A stretch of 64,000 nucleotides of DNA from Ciona intestinalis. Taxonomy: Eukaryota; Chordata; Ascidiacea; Phlebobranchia; Cionidae. The stretch's first letter is position 1. The number at the start of each line of letters is the position of its first letter. The notes below the pieces were generated by a model. The model ran no database searches. It was given only the letters and a program-made list of their open reading frames with translations, and was not told the origin of the DNA. The position numbers and the translations under genes are program-made. The stretch spans positions 801,111 to 865,110 of the forward strand of contig NC_020166.2 in the NCBI RefSeq assembly GCF_000224145.3, given 5' to 3'. Shown piece by piece: positions 1 through 11,413 of the stretch.

Positions 1-471
1 CGTGCTTGTGGGTAAACTATTTATTCCATAAATCGGTAACCTAAGCTACAGATGATTAGCTGGTTAAATTTAGCGAGTTTGGTTTTTTGCGTGGTCTAAG
101 ATCCTGGTTACGCCTAAAATAGCTATTTCTAAACTTTATATAATTGTGTTTTAATTCACAAGTTATGCCCTATCGATGCATGCAAAGTTGACGTTTCTTC
201 TATTTTTAAATAGAGTTTTAAATGCGTTCTACCCAGAACCACCAGGACAGATGTTTTATATCCATCAAAATAATTATATATTCAAGTTTCGTTCCTGTAG
301 ATTTTGGGTGAAAACGTGCGCCTACATTACCCCTATATTGGTACGTGCAATTTAACCAGTTACTTAACTTTTAAAAAGATGTGTATTTCCGATTGTTCAT
401 TGGCGACGAAGAAAGAAAGTCAAAAAAAAGGCGAAAAAATTAATAACGTGTTATACCCGCCCGTGAAGATA

Positions 472-627
472 TAGTAGGGTGGGGAAAATGGGACATCTTT
501 TCATACTATTTTCTCGTCCCATTTGGTAATAAACGAAGAACATTCAACGAATTAATATATAACCGTATCTTCACGACTTACATGGACCGTTGTTAAAAAG
601 GTGCCCCATCTTACCCCACCTTACTAT
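472..627. repeat. MITE, TAGGGTGGGG family (subfamily 1)
   Basis: Left TIR TAGTAGGGTGGGG and a right TIR reading CCCCACCTTACTA bound an internal block with the family landmarks: CCCATTTGGTAATAAACGAAG, then an AACCGTATC stretch, then a GTTGTTAA stretch. It is here called the F orientation, in which the CCCATTTGG block lies near the left end. Confidence 0.85.
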
Positions 628-658
628 TTACATATATATATATATTTATATTTACCAC

Positions 659-848
659 AGGGGGGGAGGATGGGACACCTTTAGCGCATAATTTTTTAAT
701 ATCCTGATCGTGTTTTAAACAATTAAGAACGGTCTATTGGAGTCGTGAGGATACGGTTTAATAATTCTTGGGAATGTTTTTTTGTTTACTACCAAATAAG
801 ACGGAAAAATGGAATGAAAAGGTGTCCCATCTTCCCCCACCCTACTAT
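659..848. repeat. MITE subfamily 1, reverse orientation
   Basis: This copy opens GGGGGGAGGATGGGACACCTTTAG and ends CCCACCCTACTATAT. The CCTGATCGTGTTTTAAACAA block lies near the left end, so it is in the opposite (R) orientation to the copy at 472. It is about 190 bp and nearly full length. Confidence 0.85.
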
Positions 849-1379
849 ATAAATACTCGGCAGCGGGTAAATACCCATACTTTTACATGCAATTGTTAAA
901 ACGATAAATTGAAACGATTACGAATTAAAACACAGTCTGAAAACTCACTCTAAAACATGTACTGTTTTGGGTAATGAACAAACTCTGGCCTAACTTTCAG
1001 GTCTAAGCGTGCTCCATCGTAAAACCTTATAGAATAGCCATAGGTTTACAATAAGATAAAACGTCTATAAAATTGACAGAATGTTTAATTGGCCTCGTAT
1101 TCGTACGTAAATTTTCTTGATAAAATCAGTACCGATGCTTTAACAGTTCCAGTATAACAGTTCAAGTAGTCCAAATATAAAGGGCTTTCGCATCATCCTG
1201 AAGTTTCTGTGGTTTTTTAACTGTCAACTGTTGATCTTCGTTTTTAGATAATCTTTAAAAGATTCGTCTTTTCAATTCTATAAAATGAATGTTTGTTAGT
1301 TCGAATGTACGAGGTATTAGGATTACTATAGAACCACTGTCTATAGATTTTTGTATAAAAGTTAAGAATGTGAATGTAT

Positions 1380-1400
1380 TGTAGGGTGGGGAAGATGGCA
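1380..1400. repeat. MITE left-end fragment
   Basis: Only the TIR (GTAGGGTGGGGAAGATGG) is present. It is cut off by a SINE 3' part that starts within 10 bp. Confidence 0.6.
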
Positions 1401-1407
1401 TACGTGT

Positions 1408-1470
1408 TGAATAACGACTGACCTTGCTTAGCCACACACGCGATAAATAAGTTACCTTAAATCATTCATA
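1408..1470 (+). repeat. Composite SINE, 3' part
   Basis: The stretch matches the end of the SINE seen at 41690-41905: AACGACTG, a CCACACACGCGATAAATAAG block, GTTAC, then a short CATTCAT tail. A subfamily 1 MITE starts directly after the tail. Confidence 0.7.
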
Positions 1471-1657
1471 TAATAGGGTGGGGGAAGATGGGACACCTTT
1501 AGCACATATTATCCAAATATCCTGATCGTGTTTTAAACAATTAACAACGGTCTATGGGAGCCGTGAGGATAGTGTTTTATTATTCTTTGAATGTTTTTTG
1601 TTTACTACCAAATGGGACAAGAAAATAGATTGAAAAGGTGTCCCCCACCCTACTATA
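1471..1657. repeat. MITE subfamily 1, R orientation
   Basis: Near full-length copy from TAATAGGGTGGGGGAAGATG to CCCCACCCTACTATA. A small deletion has removed the CATCTTC part of the right TIR. Confidence 0.85.
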
Positions 1658-1914
1658 TTAAATTTGAGCACTCACTTCATGCTTGCTTTCAATGTCTGAA
1701 GTTACATCATTGTGAATCGTTAGCGACTCGGAGTCGTAGTTAAATGAAGTTATTGAATCAGTGCTCGCTTCGCAATTCAATTTACGAACTATTTTGTGCA
1801 AACAAAAGGGAAACTAAAAGGAAAAAACGAAACCATTAGAATACTGTTACGGTTATATAGGCATGGGATAAATATATTAATGCTCTTTTGGCAAACTATT
1901 TTCTCGGTGTTGTA

Positions 1915-1975
1915 TAGAGTGCTTGACCTATAGCTCATACGTAACAGGTTCAAGGCTCGGTGCTGCTACCAATTT
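1915..1975 (+). repeat. tRNA-like SINE head (fragment)
   Basis: It contains a B-box-like GGTTCAAGGCTCG preceded by TAGCTCATACGTAA, the spacing expected for an RNA polymerase III internal promoter. No tRNA gene is claimed, because a full acceptor stem is not visible. Confidence 0.35.
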
Positions 1976-2014
1976 CACGATTACTACTTATGAAACTTTG
2001 TTGGTGAATATTAT

Positions 2015-2020
2015 TTTATT
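2015..2020 (-). terminator. Candidate poly(A) signal of the four-TM gene
   Basis: AATAAA on the minus strand, about 210 bp beyond the stop codon at 2227. Chosen by position only. Confidence 0.35.
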
Positions 2021-2087
2021 TCGAATATTTTTTTATGTATACCTTTTTCATTATTATTGATGTCTGATATTATTATTTTTCATGTTT

Positions 2088-2125
2088 GTGGCTGATAATT
2101 TGGACAACCCATAAGGGAAGAGTCT
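2088..2125 (-). repeat. Composite SINE, middle-module fragment
   Basis: GGCTGATAATTTGGACAACC is the reverse complement of the middle module seen at 41740 and 59825. It lies about 100 bp below the stop codon of the four-TM gene, in its likely 3' UTR. Confidence 0.5.
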
Positions 2126-2226
2126 TGTCCAAAACGTCACATATCGAATTATTTTAAATATACACCGTAAATAATCTAACAGACACGTTTGCTTAATTGT
2201 CTGCTCCAGTTAAACAAAATTCACAA

Positions 2227-4968
2227 TTAGTTTACCGGGTTATCTTTCTTTTGTAAGGTGGCGTCTTGTCCCTCTCTCTCCATGTACATTCTACGTTGCT
2301 CTAGCGCTGCCATGCGGGTACCAACGTATATGGTAAGCAGCCCTGTAGCGACACCTATCGCCGCGATTACGACACAGCAAAGATAGCTGAAAAACAAAAG
2401 TTGCAGAATATGGTAAACATGGCGAATACAAACAATGTTATATTAGGGTGAGGGGAGACACCTTCAACACATAATATTCAAATATCCTGATCGTGTTTTA
2501 AACAATTAACAACGGCCTATGGGAGTTGCGGGAATACGGTTTTACATTTTTTTGAATGTTCGTTGTATACTACCAAATTGAACGAGAAAATAGAATGAAA
2601 AGGTGTTCCATCTTCCCCATCCTACTATATATCCAAAACAAAATGATTACCGATTGACAGCAAGAGTATATATACAAATACACAGGAGGGAAAAAGCATG
2701 TGTTAGTCTTAGGAATAAAATATGTAGTAGGGTGGGGGAAATGGGAGACCTTTAGTACTTAATATCCAAATATCTTGATCGTGTTTAAAACAATTACCAA
2801 AGGGGTAGCCGTGCGGTTTTGGTTATATAATTCTTTATATGTTCTTTGTTTACTACTAAATGGGACGAGAAAATAGAGTTAAAAGGTCCCATATTCCCCC
2901 ACCCTATTATAATAGAGTGAACGCTACTACTACAGAATCAGCCGTTAGGCTTAAGAATCATTACAGTCGGAATTGAAGGTCTGTATTAGATGCAGCAAAC
3001 GGCTGTGACGTGATCCTGTTTAATCCTATTCGATCGTATTCAATGCAGAGGATACTTGCGACGAAGGAAACGGTCGATACGAGCATGTAAACGACGATCT
3101 GTAACGGTAATTTAAAGAATCATATACATATTGCTGTGGGGTAAGATGGTTACCGTTTGCACATAATGTCCCATATTTCTTAATCAAGCTTTTAACAAAT
3201 AACAACGCTCTTTTAGAGCCGCTGGTTACGGTTATACGATTCTGTAAATATTCTTTGTTTACTACCAAATGGGACGATAAAAGTGAATGAAAACAAGGTT
3301 GTTAAACTTTCAAAGACCATTTAGTCTTTATAATGACTTTTCCATGGGAATGACACGTATACGCCAACACTTATAGCAACAAGATGACCCTATAGCTATT
3401 ACTACTGTAGTAGGTGACCCTAATTTTGACAAATATAAACTACCCATGAGGATATACAACAGAAATGCTAAGCTTTATCAGACCATCAGAATACTTACCG
3501 AGAAGCCTCGTCGTTTCCACACTGTTATAAAGTCAGTGGCAGCTGATGCAGCCATCTAGAAAGTAAAATAATTAATAACTTATTACTCAGGAAATAAATT
3601 AGTTGTAATTTCCGCTAACTACTCATGAATGTGTAGCTTATCTATCCTCGCTTGGTGGGGCAATCACAGGCGTTATAACACAGTGTTCTGTTTTATACAC
3701 CTCGTGCCCGCTTCCGACTTGCTGTATACACATTTGTGAAATTGTGTGTTTTTCTGTATATGGCTGATTTAGACATATTTCTGCCCAGCAAGTTGTTGTT
3801 TAACATAAAGTACGTTCACATATTTTGCTAAGAGCAATGGCAGGAGAATAACATACCATAACTGCTGTCCATACAGGAGCAATGGAATCGTTTCCAAGCC
3901 CTCTTCTCGTTGAAGTAGGAGGGGTAGAGGTGGGACTTCTACAGAAAAATACAGAATATATTGTTGGGGTAAGACGGTACATGTTTTATCTTTTTTATCG
4001 TCCCTCTTGGTACTAAAAAAAGAACATTAACATGATTCTTACCAGTGTTTTTACGAATACAATCAAGTGTAAGATGAGACATATGTTCATTTTTCCCCTT
4101 TTAATGTTCCATTTGGTAGTAAGTAAATAATACTTACATATAACTATATAACTGTAACATTAACGATTCCAAAAAAGCGTTGTTAATTGTTGATTTTTGA
4201 TTTAAAACACGATTAGAAAACATACAATCGCAATCCCTTCAGTGCATAAAAATAAGGAGTATACTCCACGGATACGGTATTAAATACATAATGATGACTT
4301 CATCGCTATTAATTTCAAGCGTACAATGAGCTTTTCTTTATCCACATGAATGGGTATTTTATGCATTATTGATTTGACGTTTAGAAAGCCAAACTCGTGG
4401 TATAAATGAACGATTGAATAAATGCAGCCATGACCCAATAAAGATATATCTTCCGTAGGCCATGATGCAACTTGTTTAACCTTGCGGATATGAGCAAACA
4501 CAGTCGCCCAAGCCAGGTGTTCTATTCATACACCTCGTGTCAGCTCATGAGTTACCACGTATGTAACTTATTTATCCTCGCACTGCGGGGAAACGACAGT
4601 TGTTATAACACCAGTGTTCTGTTCCATACACCTTGTGTCAGCTTATGAGGTACCACGTATACAAACTATACAGTTCTCCGCAGAAATGATAAAATACATC
4701 TACGCAACAAAAGGCCAAGTATAGTTGACAAAGTTTGGGTTGAGCTACGATGGTCTATTTTTTCATCCTGTTTATCATTTCATTTTGGAGTAAACAAAGA
4801 ATATTTATAAATAGATTACGTTTTGTTCTCTTTTAATATCCCATTTGGGGTAAACAAAAATATTTACAGAACTATATACCATATCCTTACGACTCTTAAA
4901 AAGGCGTTTCCGATTGTTAAATGCACAATTAGGAAATATGGGATAACGGCATCCATCTTTTACACCCG

Positions 4969-5004
<36 letters not shown>

Positions 5005-8000
5005 TTCCTTTGAAAGCTAACATTTACATTCATAGACTAGTGGCATGAACGTCTTTCTGGCGTTATTGATTAGCATGTGTTGTTATCCCATTCTATGCTT
5101 TATTTGTAATGCAGCGTTGTCAGTAAACCAGGGACTCCATAAATTATGCACATGCAGCGTAAGAGCCTAAGTAACGATGCCGGCAAAGCTTTTGCATGGC
5201 AGTGTACTGCTTAAGAGTGAGACAATAAATCTACATTGCGATCTATGAAAGTGACTGACTCGAAAACTAGAGTATTAAAAATTTATATTCGCTATATGAG
5301 TAAGGTTCTACGACGAAACACTTCAAGGGAACTGTAAAGGATTACACTACACAGTTTACCAACTTTACGTACTGCGTTACTTTAACTAAGAGTCTGTAGC
5401 ATCTATTGTAGATGCTTGTAAGGAAATATGTTCTCAAAACATGCGCACATACAAAGCACAAAACATATAGATTCTTCCTTTTGTACACGTATGCCGCTTA
5501 CACCAACTGATTATAAAGGGCATCATAATATCTTATTTAAATTGAGAAGAGAGACCGACGATGTCATTTAGGCGAAATATATATAGTGGGGTGGGGGAAG
5601 ATGGGACACCTTTTCACTCTAGTTTCTCGTCCCATTTGGTAGCAAACAAAGAACATTCAAAGAATTATAAAACCGTATCCTCACGACTCCCATATACCGT
5701 TGTTAATTGTTTAAAACACGAACAGAATATTTGAATACAATGTACTAAAGACGTCCCGTCTTACCCCGCTCTACTATATTGCTTATTATACAATTGGTTG
5801 GACTTGATTTTTTTTCATATAGGTTTTCGTAGCACCAGAACCTTACACATATAATGAACAATATCCTACCCATTATTGTATGCAGATGTCGTTCCTTTTT
5901 GAACGATCTCGTAATAAAACATATCTCTGACGTCATCACCCTCTGACGTAGGCACCGTAGCTTTTAACCTGGAGGTGCTGATGCTTATGAGAACGATGCC
6001 AACTATTAGGAGTGGAACAACCAGAAGCAACTGCGGAGACGAAAGTATTATTATTAGAGCAAAGGTTATACAGCAAATTTTAAGCAGTATAAACATATAG
6101 TAGGGTGGGGGAAGATGGGACATCTTTTCAAACTATTTTCGCCTCCAATTTGGTAGTAAACAAACATTCAACGAATTTTTATAAAACTTTATCCTCACGG
6201 CTCCCATAAACCGATGTTAATTCTTTAAAACACGCTCAGGATATTTGGTTGTTATGTGTCAAGGTGTCCCATCTTCCTCCACCCTACTATATAATACTGT
6301 GGGAATGAGACGGTAAAAAACATGTACCCCAACGTGCTATCTATTTTAATTGGTATTTTATTTCTTTTTATGTCATAAGTAAAAACAAAAATAAAAGCGG
6401 GGGGTATTCACTAAACGACTTTTTTAAAATGCAATATGTGCAGTTTGTTTAAAGCTGGCAGTGACATATTCTATAGCATTATTCTGTCTGGTAATAGTTG
6501 CAATTTCACCATATTGATATCTTCTAAATAAATTTATATTTATATCTTGATTATTCCCAACATAGATTTATCGTCAATAAGACAAAGCATTGAGTTCGTA
6601 CAAGCGGTTTACATTTTGATAATCGATTACTTATATTAAATTGGAGACTTGGACAGTCTGTTTTTATTAAGTCTTACTCCGATGTTATGGGACAAATGAA
6701 CTACCGGGCACATAAAATGACACACGGCACATAAGGCACATGGTGCCGTGTGACACATGAAGCACGAGTAGCACACATACTTCGCATGTGGAAAATACGA
6801 ACTTTTCAAACGTATGCAAGCAATCTAGGTGTATAATTGTATCCACCTTACCCCCAGGCGCTATACATGTGTGTGTCAGTGTGTCTACATGTACAAATTA
6901 GCTATTGTATATAGACCCATCATTTATTATATGGGGAACGAACCAAATCTGGTCTGAATGACTGAGTGTTCAGGTAATGGGACAAATTTGGCCTAAGTCC
7001 TAGGTTCCCAACAAGCGCCTTACCCATAGAGAATAGAATGTTTATTATTTGTTTATATACATTTATTATGTGGTGTTCTGTAATGTTGTACCTTAATGGT
7101 AATAATTGCTTTAACTTAATGGTCACTAATAGGTTGTCCAAATTATCAGCCACACATAAAAACATTCAAAAATCTAAAAACATAATCACCCACAAAATAA
7201 CATACATGGTAACTCGTAAGCTGGCACGAGGTTTTTAACCCGTGTGATAACGACTGTTGTTTTCCAGCCACACGAGGATAAGTAAGTTACATTCATTCAT
7301 TTATTTTTTTACCTAATTGCATAGAGGACCTCACCCATATAGGCTACACCACACTATATATATTTACCTTGAACAAACCCAGCGATACCAAAAGGTAGTT
7401 CGTATCAATATTACAAACGGTGTCCTCCAGGTTTTTGGTTTCGTCTGGAACCCGATTGATATCGAACTGTTTCCTCTTTTGTGCCAGACGTTCAGTGTTC
7501 TGTCTATTCCTGAATTAAACACTTTTACGTTTAAAGCAATTCTGTAAATATGCTATTAATATTTGTGTAATGTTTACTTTTTTTCTATAAAAGCGTTATA
7601 ACATTTTATAACATTTTCATTGCTATAGTATTTGCTTGCAATGCTATTTTTTACGTGTTGAATTCCACATTCGTTAGTTTAAAATACCAATTACAATAAG
7701 CATAACAAAACTGATTAATAGATATAGATGTGTTCAAACAGTAATTGAAAGATGATAAATACCTACATAGTATTGTGGGGTGAGTTCAAAACATAGTCAT
7801 AAAATATGGGATTTAGGTGCTAACGGTATCCCATCTTACCCCACAATAAAAATATATAGTAGGGTGAGACAAGACGGGACATCTTTCTCTCTATTTTCTC
7901 TACCCATTTGGTAGTAAACAATGAACATTCAATGAATTATAAAACTGTATCCTCAAGACTCCCATAGACCGTTGTTAATTGTTTAAAACATGATCAGGAT

Positions 8001-8214
8001 ATTCGGATATTAAGTGATAAAGGTGTCTCATATTACCCCACAGAACAATACTATAGAAAATTAAGATTTTTATTTTAGTCCTTGTTATTATAGTTTTATG
8101 ATGTAGCATGCTATAATATTGTATCTTTTGAGTTATACTTACAAAGATATTGATTTTCGTCCTCTCGTTGGCTTTGCTTGCTTCTCTGCTTTGGTTTCGT
8201 TGTGTTCTGGTGGC
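2227..8214 (-). CDS. Four-transmembrane protein, 5' end not found
   Basis: Seven coding exons join in one frame on the minus strand: 8214-8143, 7509-7368, 6030-5870, 3938-3857, 3555-3499, 3098-2965 and 2386-2227 (TAA at 2229-2227). All junctions are AG/GT with matching phases (2,0,2,0,0,2), giving 268 readable residues. The predicted protein has a Lys/Arg-rich N-terminal part and TM1 (around LLLVVPLLIVGIVLISI). A ~50-residue loop rich in Ser/Thr/Pro follows, then TM2 (APVWTAVMMAASAATDF) and a basic WKRRG turn. TM3 (VVYMLVSTVSFVASILC), a short loop, TM4 (YLCCVVIAAIGVATGLLTIY) and a charged tail ending DNPVN complete it. Positive-inside charges fit both termini being cytosolic. The arrangement recalls MS4A or FAM189-type tetraspan proteins, but I do not recognise the family. 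The donor at 2965 (GTAATG) is the weakest junction, and a 5' exon with the start codon must lie above 8214. Introns carry many MITEs. Confidence 0.7.
2441..2628. repeat. MITE subfamily 1, R orientation, intronic
   Basis: Starts TATTAGGGTGAGGGG and ends CCCCATCCTACTATAT. It lies 55 bp upstream of the last exon of the four-TM gene, close to its splice acceptor. Confidence 0.8.
2724..2910. repeat. MITE subfamily 1, R orientation, intronic
   Basis: GTAGTAGGGTGGGGGAAATG to CCCCCACCCTATTAT. It shares an intron with the copy at 2441, so the two copies fill most of it. Confidence 0.85.
3131..3290. repeat. MITE subfamily 2, right end lost
   Basis: Begins TGCTGTGGGGTAAGATGG and carries the subfamily 2 landmarks (CCCATATTTCTTAATC, AACGCTCTTTTAGAG). 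It stops before the right TIR. Confidence 0.7.
3590..3725 (-). repeat. Composite SINE fragment
   Basis: Read on the plus strand it shows ATGTGTAGCTTATCTATCC, TATAACACAGTGTTCTGTTT and ACACCTCGTGCCCGCTT, the inverted order of the SINE 3' module. Confidence 0.6.
3959..4240. repeat. Degenerate MITE subfamily 2 material
   Basis: Two partial F-orientation segments follow each other: GTTGGGGTAAGACGG...GAACATT, then TAAGATGAGACATATGTTC...AACACGATTAG. Neither has a right TIR. Confidence 0.5.
4518..4680 (-). repeat. Composite SINE fragments
   Basis: The CACCTCGTGTCAGCT block occurs twice, flanking ACTTATTTATCCTCGC and AACACCAGTGTTCTGTT. This suggests two overlapping or duplicated inverted copies. Confidence 0.55.
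4733..4967. repeat. MITE subfamily 2 with internal duplication
   Basis: The CATTTTGGAGTAAACAAAGAA block is repeated about 60 bp later as CCCATTTGGGGTAAACAAA. The copy is therefore longer than normal. Confidence 0.6.
4971..5001. repeat. (TA)n microsatellite
   Basis: About 15 TA units sit at the right edge of a MITE, where TA is the presumed target dinucleotide. Confidence 0.9.
5545..5850. repeat. Dispersed repeat R4 interrupted by a MITE
   Basis: The left part reads GAGACCGACGATGTCATTTA. The right part contains GGTTGGACTTGATTTT and TTTTCGTAGCACCAGAA. A MITE at 5583-5778 separates the halves. Copies at 42255-42365 and 50095-50195 have these parts close together without a MITE between them. 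Confidence 0.6.
5583..5778. repeat. MITE subfamily 1, F orientation
   Basis: Near-consensus full-length copy, ATAGTGGGGTGGGGGAAGATG to CCCCGCTCTACTATAT. It is inserted inside an R4 repeat and lies 92 bp beyond the exon end at 5870. Confidence 0.9.
6098..6292. repeat. MITE subfamily 1, F orientation, intronic
   Basis: Full length, with TATAGTAGGGTGGGGGAAGA and CCACCCTACTATATA ends. It sits 68 bp upstream of the acceptor of the exon ending at 6030. Confidence 0.9.
6719..6753. repeat. 10-bp perfect inverted repeat
   Basis: CACACGGCAC and GTGCCGTGTG flank a short spacer, in a local run of GCACA/GACACA motifs. It lies in an intron of the four-TM gene. It could form a hairpin or bind a dimeric factor; no function can be assigned. 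Confidence 0.6.
6935..7045 (-). repeat. Dispersed repeat R3 (GAGGTCC...GGCACGCCAGG family)
   Basis: Reads in the inverse order of 13077-13165: a GGTAATGGGACAAATTTGGCC block followed by TAGGTTCCCAACAAGCGCC. Moderately diverged. Confidence 0.45.
7085..7300 (+). repeat. Composite SINE, middle and 3' modules
   Basis: ATGGTCACTAATAGGTTGTC and AAATTATCAGCC form the middle module. ACATACATGGTAACTCGTAA and GAGGATAAGTAAGTTACATT form the 3' module. It ends in a CATTCATTTATT tail. Confidence 0.75.
7769..7848. repeat. MITE subfamily 2 deletion derivative (~80 bp)
   Basis: Both TIRs are kept (AGTATTGTGGGGTGAG and CCATCTTACCCCACAATA), but most of the interior is gone. The next MITE starts 8 bp away. Confidence 0.75.
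7857..8055. repeat. MITE, F orientation, mixed subfamily ends
   Basis: The left end is subfamily 1 (TAGTAGGGTGAGAC). The right end resembles subfamily 2 (CCCCACAGAACAATACTATAG). It may be a recombinant copy. Confidence 0.75.
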
Positions 8215-8265
8215 CTATATGGAAGTATGGGAGATTCAATAATGAAACACGAAGCATATATACAT

Positions 8266-8453
8266 AGTAGGTTGGGGGAAGTTGGGGCATCTTATCATTT
8301 TATTTTTTGTCACATTTGGTAGTAAACAAAAAAAAATTCAAAGAAAAATAAAACCGTATCCTCACGACTTTTATAGACCATTGTTGACTGTTTAAAACAG
8401 GATCAGGATATTTGGAAATTATGTGATAAAGTTGTTTCTTATTACCCACAAAC
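8266..8453. repeat. MITE, F orientation
   Basis: Starts TAGTAGGTTGGGGGAAGTTG and ends TTATTACCCACAAACT. It lies 52 bp upstream (minus strand) of the first recovered exon of the four-TM gene. Confidence 0.8.
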
Positions 8454-9177
8454 TGTATTTGTATTTTGGCTCTTCCGCCTAAACCTCGGCGTTCTATCCA
8501 AATGACACTCAATAAAAAGCGAAAAATGCTGACACGTTGGGCATATATATAGCTTATGAACGAAATATCTTCGTTTTAAACACATGTAAAAATTAAATAT
8601 TTAAATCAGACTTTAAAAAGCATTGTAGCATATGAAATGACAAACAAAGCTCCCAAAAACTTTTAAAAGTTGACATTTTAAAACAACAATTGTATTATTT
8701 GGGACACTGTTTCCAATGCCGACGCGCTTATAAAGTATAATACTATTAAACCAACGACCGTATACACGTATAAGTCATTACTTAAATTCCAGTTGTAAAT
8801 ATAAATAACAGACTCACTCTTGCACTGTTATGATAGGAGACTTATTCTGCATTTTTCATGTTTTTCTTTTGCTTTCCATTTTGCTTCACAGAAGGTAAAG
8901 AATTATCCACCGTTAGTAAAGTCAGTCATTATCAAAACTAAATCACCTATTTATTAACTCAACCTATATAAAGACAAAGGTGTAAAAGAAGGTAAGCTAA
9001 GATTAATTTTCCAGTTGGTAGGCTACTAACATTTAGATGCTGGTTGAATCTATTACACGAGCAAAGTACCACGGCGAGGCAAAATGCCAAAGTTAGCTCA
9101 TTACTACTACTTGCTAAAAATGCAATAAATGCATAATACTGCAGAACTAAATAAAAAAAACAATAATGAAAAATTAC

Positions 9178-9292
9178 CTACAAGTTACATATGTGGTAAC
9201 TCGAAAGCGGGCACAATGTGTATGAAACAGAATACATACTCTTAAAGCGACTGTCGTTTCCGGTCACGCGGTGATAAATAAGTTACATTCCT
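9178..9292 (+). repeat. Composite SINE, 3' module
   Basis: AAGTTACATATGTGGTAACT to GATAAATAAGTTACATTC, with a GTGTATGAAACAGAA centre. The tail is short. Confidence 0.75.
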
Positions 9293-9537
9293 ACTGAGTA
9301 AGCCAGACTGAAATAAAGCAACTTGATTTCCCGTTGCTTTTACCGACGAGTTGATACGTGAAGGAACTTAATGCATTATTTATCACCTGCCGTCGAGTAC
9401 ATTTCAGGCGAATTGAAGTTTGTATAATTTATGACTTTTCAATCAAGAGCGTGCCCGTAACTAATACATGAGGAGACATCTGACAAATGACTCAAAACCT
9501 TAAAAGCGAAGAAGTTAAGCCACAAGTAACTGGCATA

Positions 9538-9717
9538 TAGTAGGTCGGGGGAAGATGGGACACCTTTTCATTTTTTTTGTCCCATTTAGTAGTAAACAAA
9601 GGAAATTAAATAAATTATAAAGTCGTATCCCCACGACTCCCATAGGCCGTTGCTAATTGTTTGAAACGGATATTTAGATATTATGTAAGGTGTCCAATCT
9701 CACCCCACCCTACCATA
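9538..9717. repeat. MITE subfamily 1, F orientation
   Basis: TAGTAGGTCGGGGGAAGATG to CACCCCACCCTACCATAT, full length with small deletions. Confidence 0.85.
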
Positions 9718-10510
9718 TATCTCATGGGCTTCAAGCATAACATTTGCTGTTTACCTATATATGGTGACTATCTTTCTGTATAAAAGACTACAAGAAAACG
9801 TATAGATACAAAGTATCTTTAACTAACCGTTAATATTAGAGCATCCCCAACATTGTATAGTTTATCCTATCTTTTCTATGACTGTTTGTCGACGGTTTCT
9901 CTTTCATTAAATATTAAACGCAAAGTTGCGGCAAGGGCTTGCACCTATAGACAAAACACTTCGACATCGTAATATACGACTGTGCTGCTTAAAGAATCCT
10001 TTCACATCATGAGCTTTCCAGCCTGAAAGACGGATAAAAACACCAGATATCGTCGCTAATCCAACTGAAGAGTCCCATTACTATGATTGCGCGCATACTG
10101 ACCTGAATTGCTATTGAAATTTCCAAAGAGCAAAAGCGAGTATACGTATGCTGCGATGTCTGATTGCGAAACTGAACTGAATATTTTGCTTCAGCACAAC
10201 CTATACTGTCTTTATATTCCACCGTCTCACTTTTACAACAGATCGGCAAGCAGCAATATAGGTAATCAATACGTTAACAAGACATCCTTCTATACAAGAT
10301 ACACACAGCAGTGAACAACGAGACGAACCATATGATATACACGGCCCTTAGGCGACGTCGCAGATCGAAAGTAGATTTCTAATAAGCCCAACGGGATTGA
10401 TCTACAGGTCGTGTTTTGGTTTACTATCCTACTCCATTGCTTTTACTACGCTAACAATATAATGAGCCTGAATGCATTTGGTTAAAAAATTTTATAAGTT
10501 GTAAATATAT

Positions 10511-10620
10511 GATAGTTGGGGTAAGATGGACCATGATTTCATTCACTTTATCCTCCCCATTTGGTAGTGAACAAAAAATATTTAAAGAATTATATAACCG
10601 TATACTCATAAACTGTCTTA
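10511..10620. repeat. MITE subfamily 2, left half
   Basis: GATAGTTGGGGTAAGATGG runs into CCCCATTTGGTAGTGAAC and ATATAACCGTATACTCA, then the similarity ends. Confidence 0.65.
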
Positions 10621-11155
10621 GTGTATTGCTGAACGCCCTAATGAAACGATTACTTAATCTTTTATTGTAATCATTTTTTACTTAGAGCATGGAACGCATA
10701 CATACACCAGAGGTATAGACTTTGTTGATGATGGTACAGCATAAAATCCACCCGAAAACGTATCATGGTTTAATTTTTCGTTAATACTTTAAAAATATTT
10801 GTCTGTTACATTGTTTATTGTGAAGCAGATTTACTTTTTCTTCCTACAAGAAGGATATAAATACACATCCACAGACAGTAATCCGACCGAATTGTCCGCT
10901 ATATCAGCGTGTCGCGGTATGTGTTTACTACATGAGCACGCGCTACTATCCTTACCAAACGCAAAGCAGAGAGAGAAAAACCCACCGGGCAGTAAATTAT
11001 AAGGTGTCAAAAAGAAACTGTTTTGCTCGTATAATATAACTTCCACATTTTAGAGAAGTTTTCATAATTTGTCGCATTTTTAGAAAAATAAGTTTTTATA
11101 AATGTAAATTAATAAACAGAATATAATATTAACACTCGTGCAAAATATAAATCTC

Positions 11156-11161
11156 TTTATT
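11156..11161 (-). terminator. Candidate poly(A) signal of the canopy-like gene
   Basis: AATAAA on the minus strand, about 255 bp past the stop codon. Confidence 0.4.
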
Positions 11162-11204
11162 ATTTGTTCTACAAAATATTACAATAAAGTTTACAGTAGA
11201 AGAA

Positions 11205-11385
11205 CCGTGGGAGAAGACGGGATACCTTAGCATATAATATTTAAATACTCGGATCATGTTTTGAACAAGTAACAATGGTTTTTGGGAGACGTTGGGATAC
11301 GGGTTTATGATTATTTGAATGTTTTTGTTTTCTATTAAATAGGAAAATAAAATTTATAAAGGTGTCCCATCTTCCCCCACCCTAC
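11205..11385. repeat. MITE subfamily 1, R orientation
   Basis: CCGTGGGAGAAGACGGGATA to CTTCCCCCACCCTACAG. It lies just downstream of the canopy-like stop codon, probably inside its 3' UTR if the poly(A) signal at 11156 is used. Confidence 0.8.
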
Positions 11386-11413
11386 AGTGGAAATATCCAG
11401 ATGCCTAATTCTT

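Larger units (their letters stand above)
8215..11155. other. Intergenic or 5' region of the four-TM gene
   Basis: Apart from the MITEs and SINE listed, no exon could be supported. A strong minus-strand donor consensus (CAG/GTCAGT) lies near 10105. It could end a non-coding first exon of the four-TM gene, but the frame before it has no ATG. Confidence 0.4.

Noticed and set aside
1915..1975. True tRNA gene
   Set aside because: Only B-box-like sequence is evident; no cloverleaf could be drawn, so it is treated as a SINE head.
10007..10249. Minus-strand frame with VMGLFSWISDDIWCF, reminiscent of an alkaline ceramidase helix
   Set aside because: It continues through a strong splice donor consensus (CAG/GTCAGT), has no ATG, and no neighbouring exon carries the ceramidase histidine motifs.
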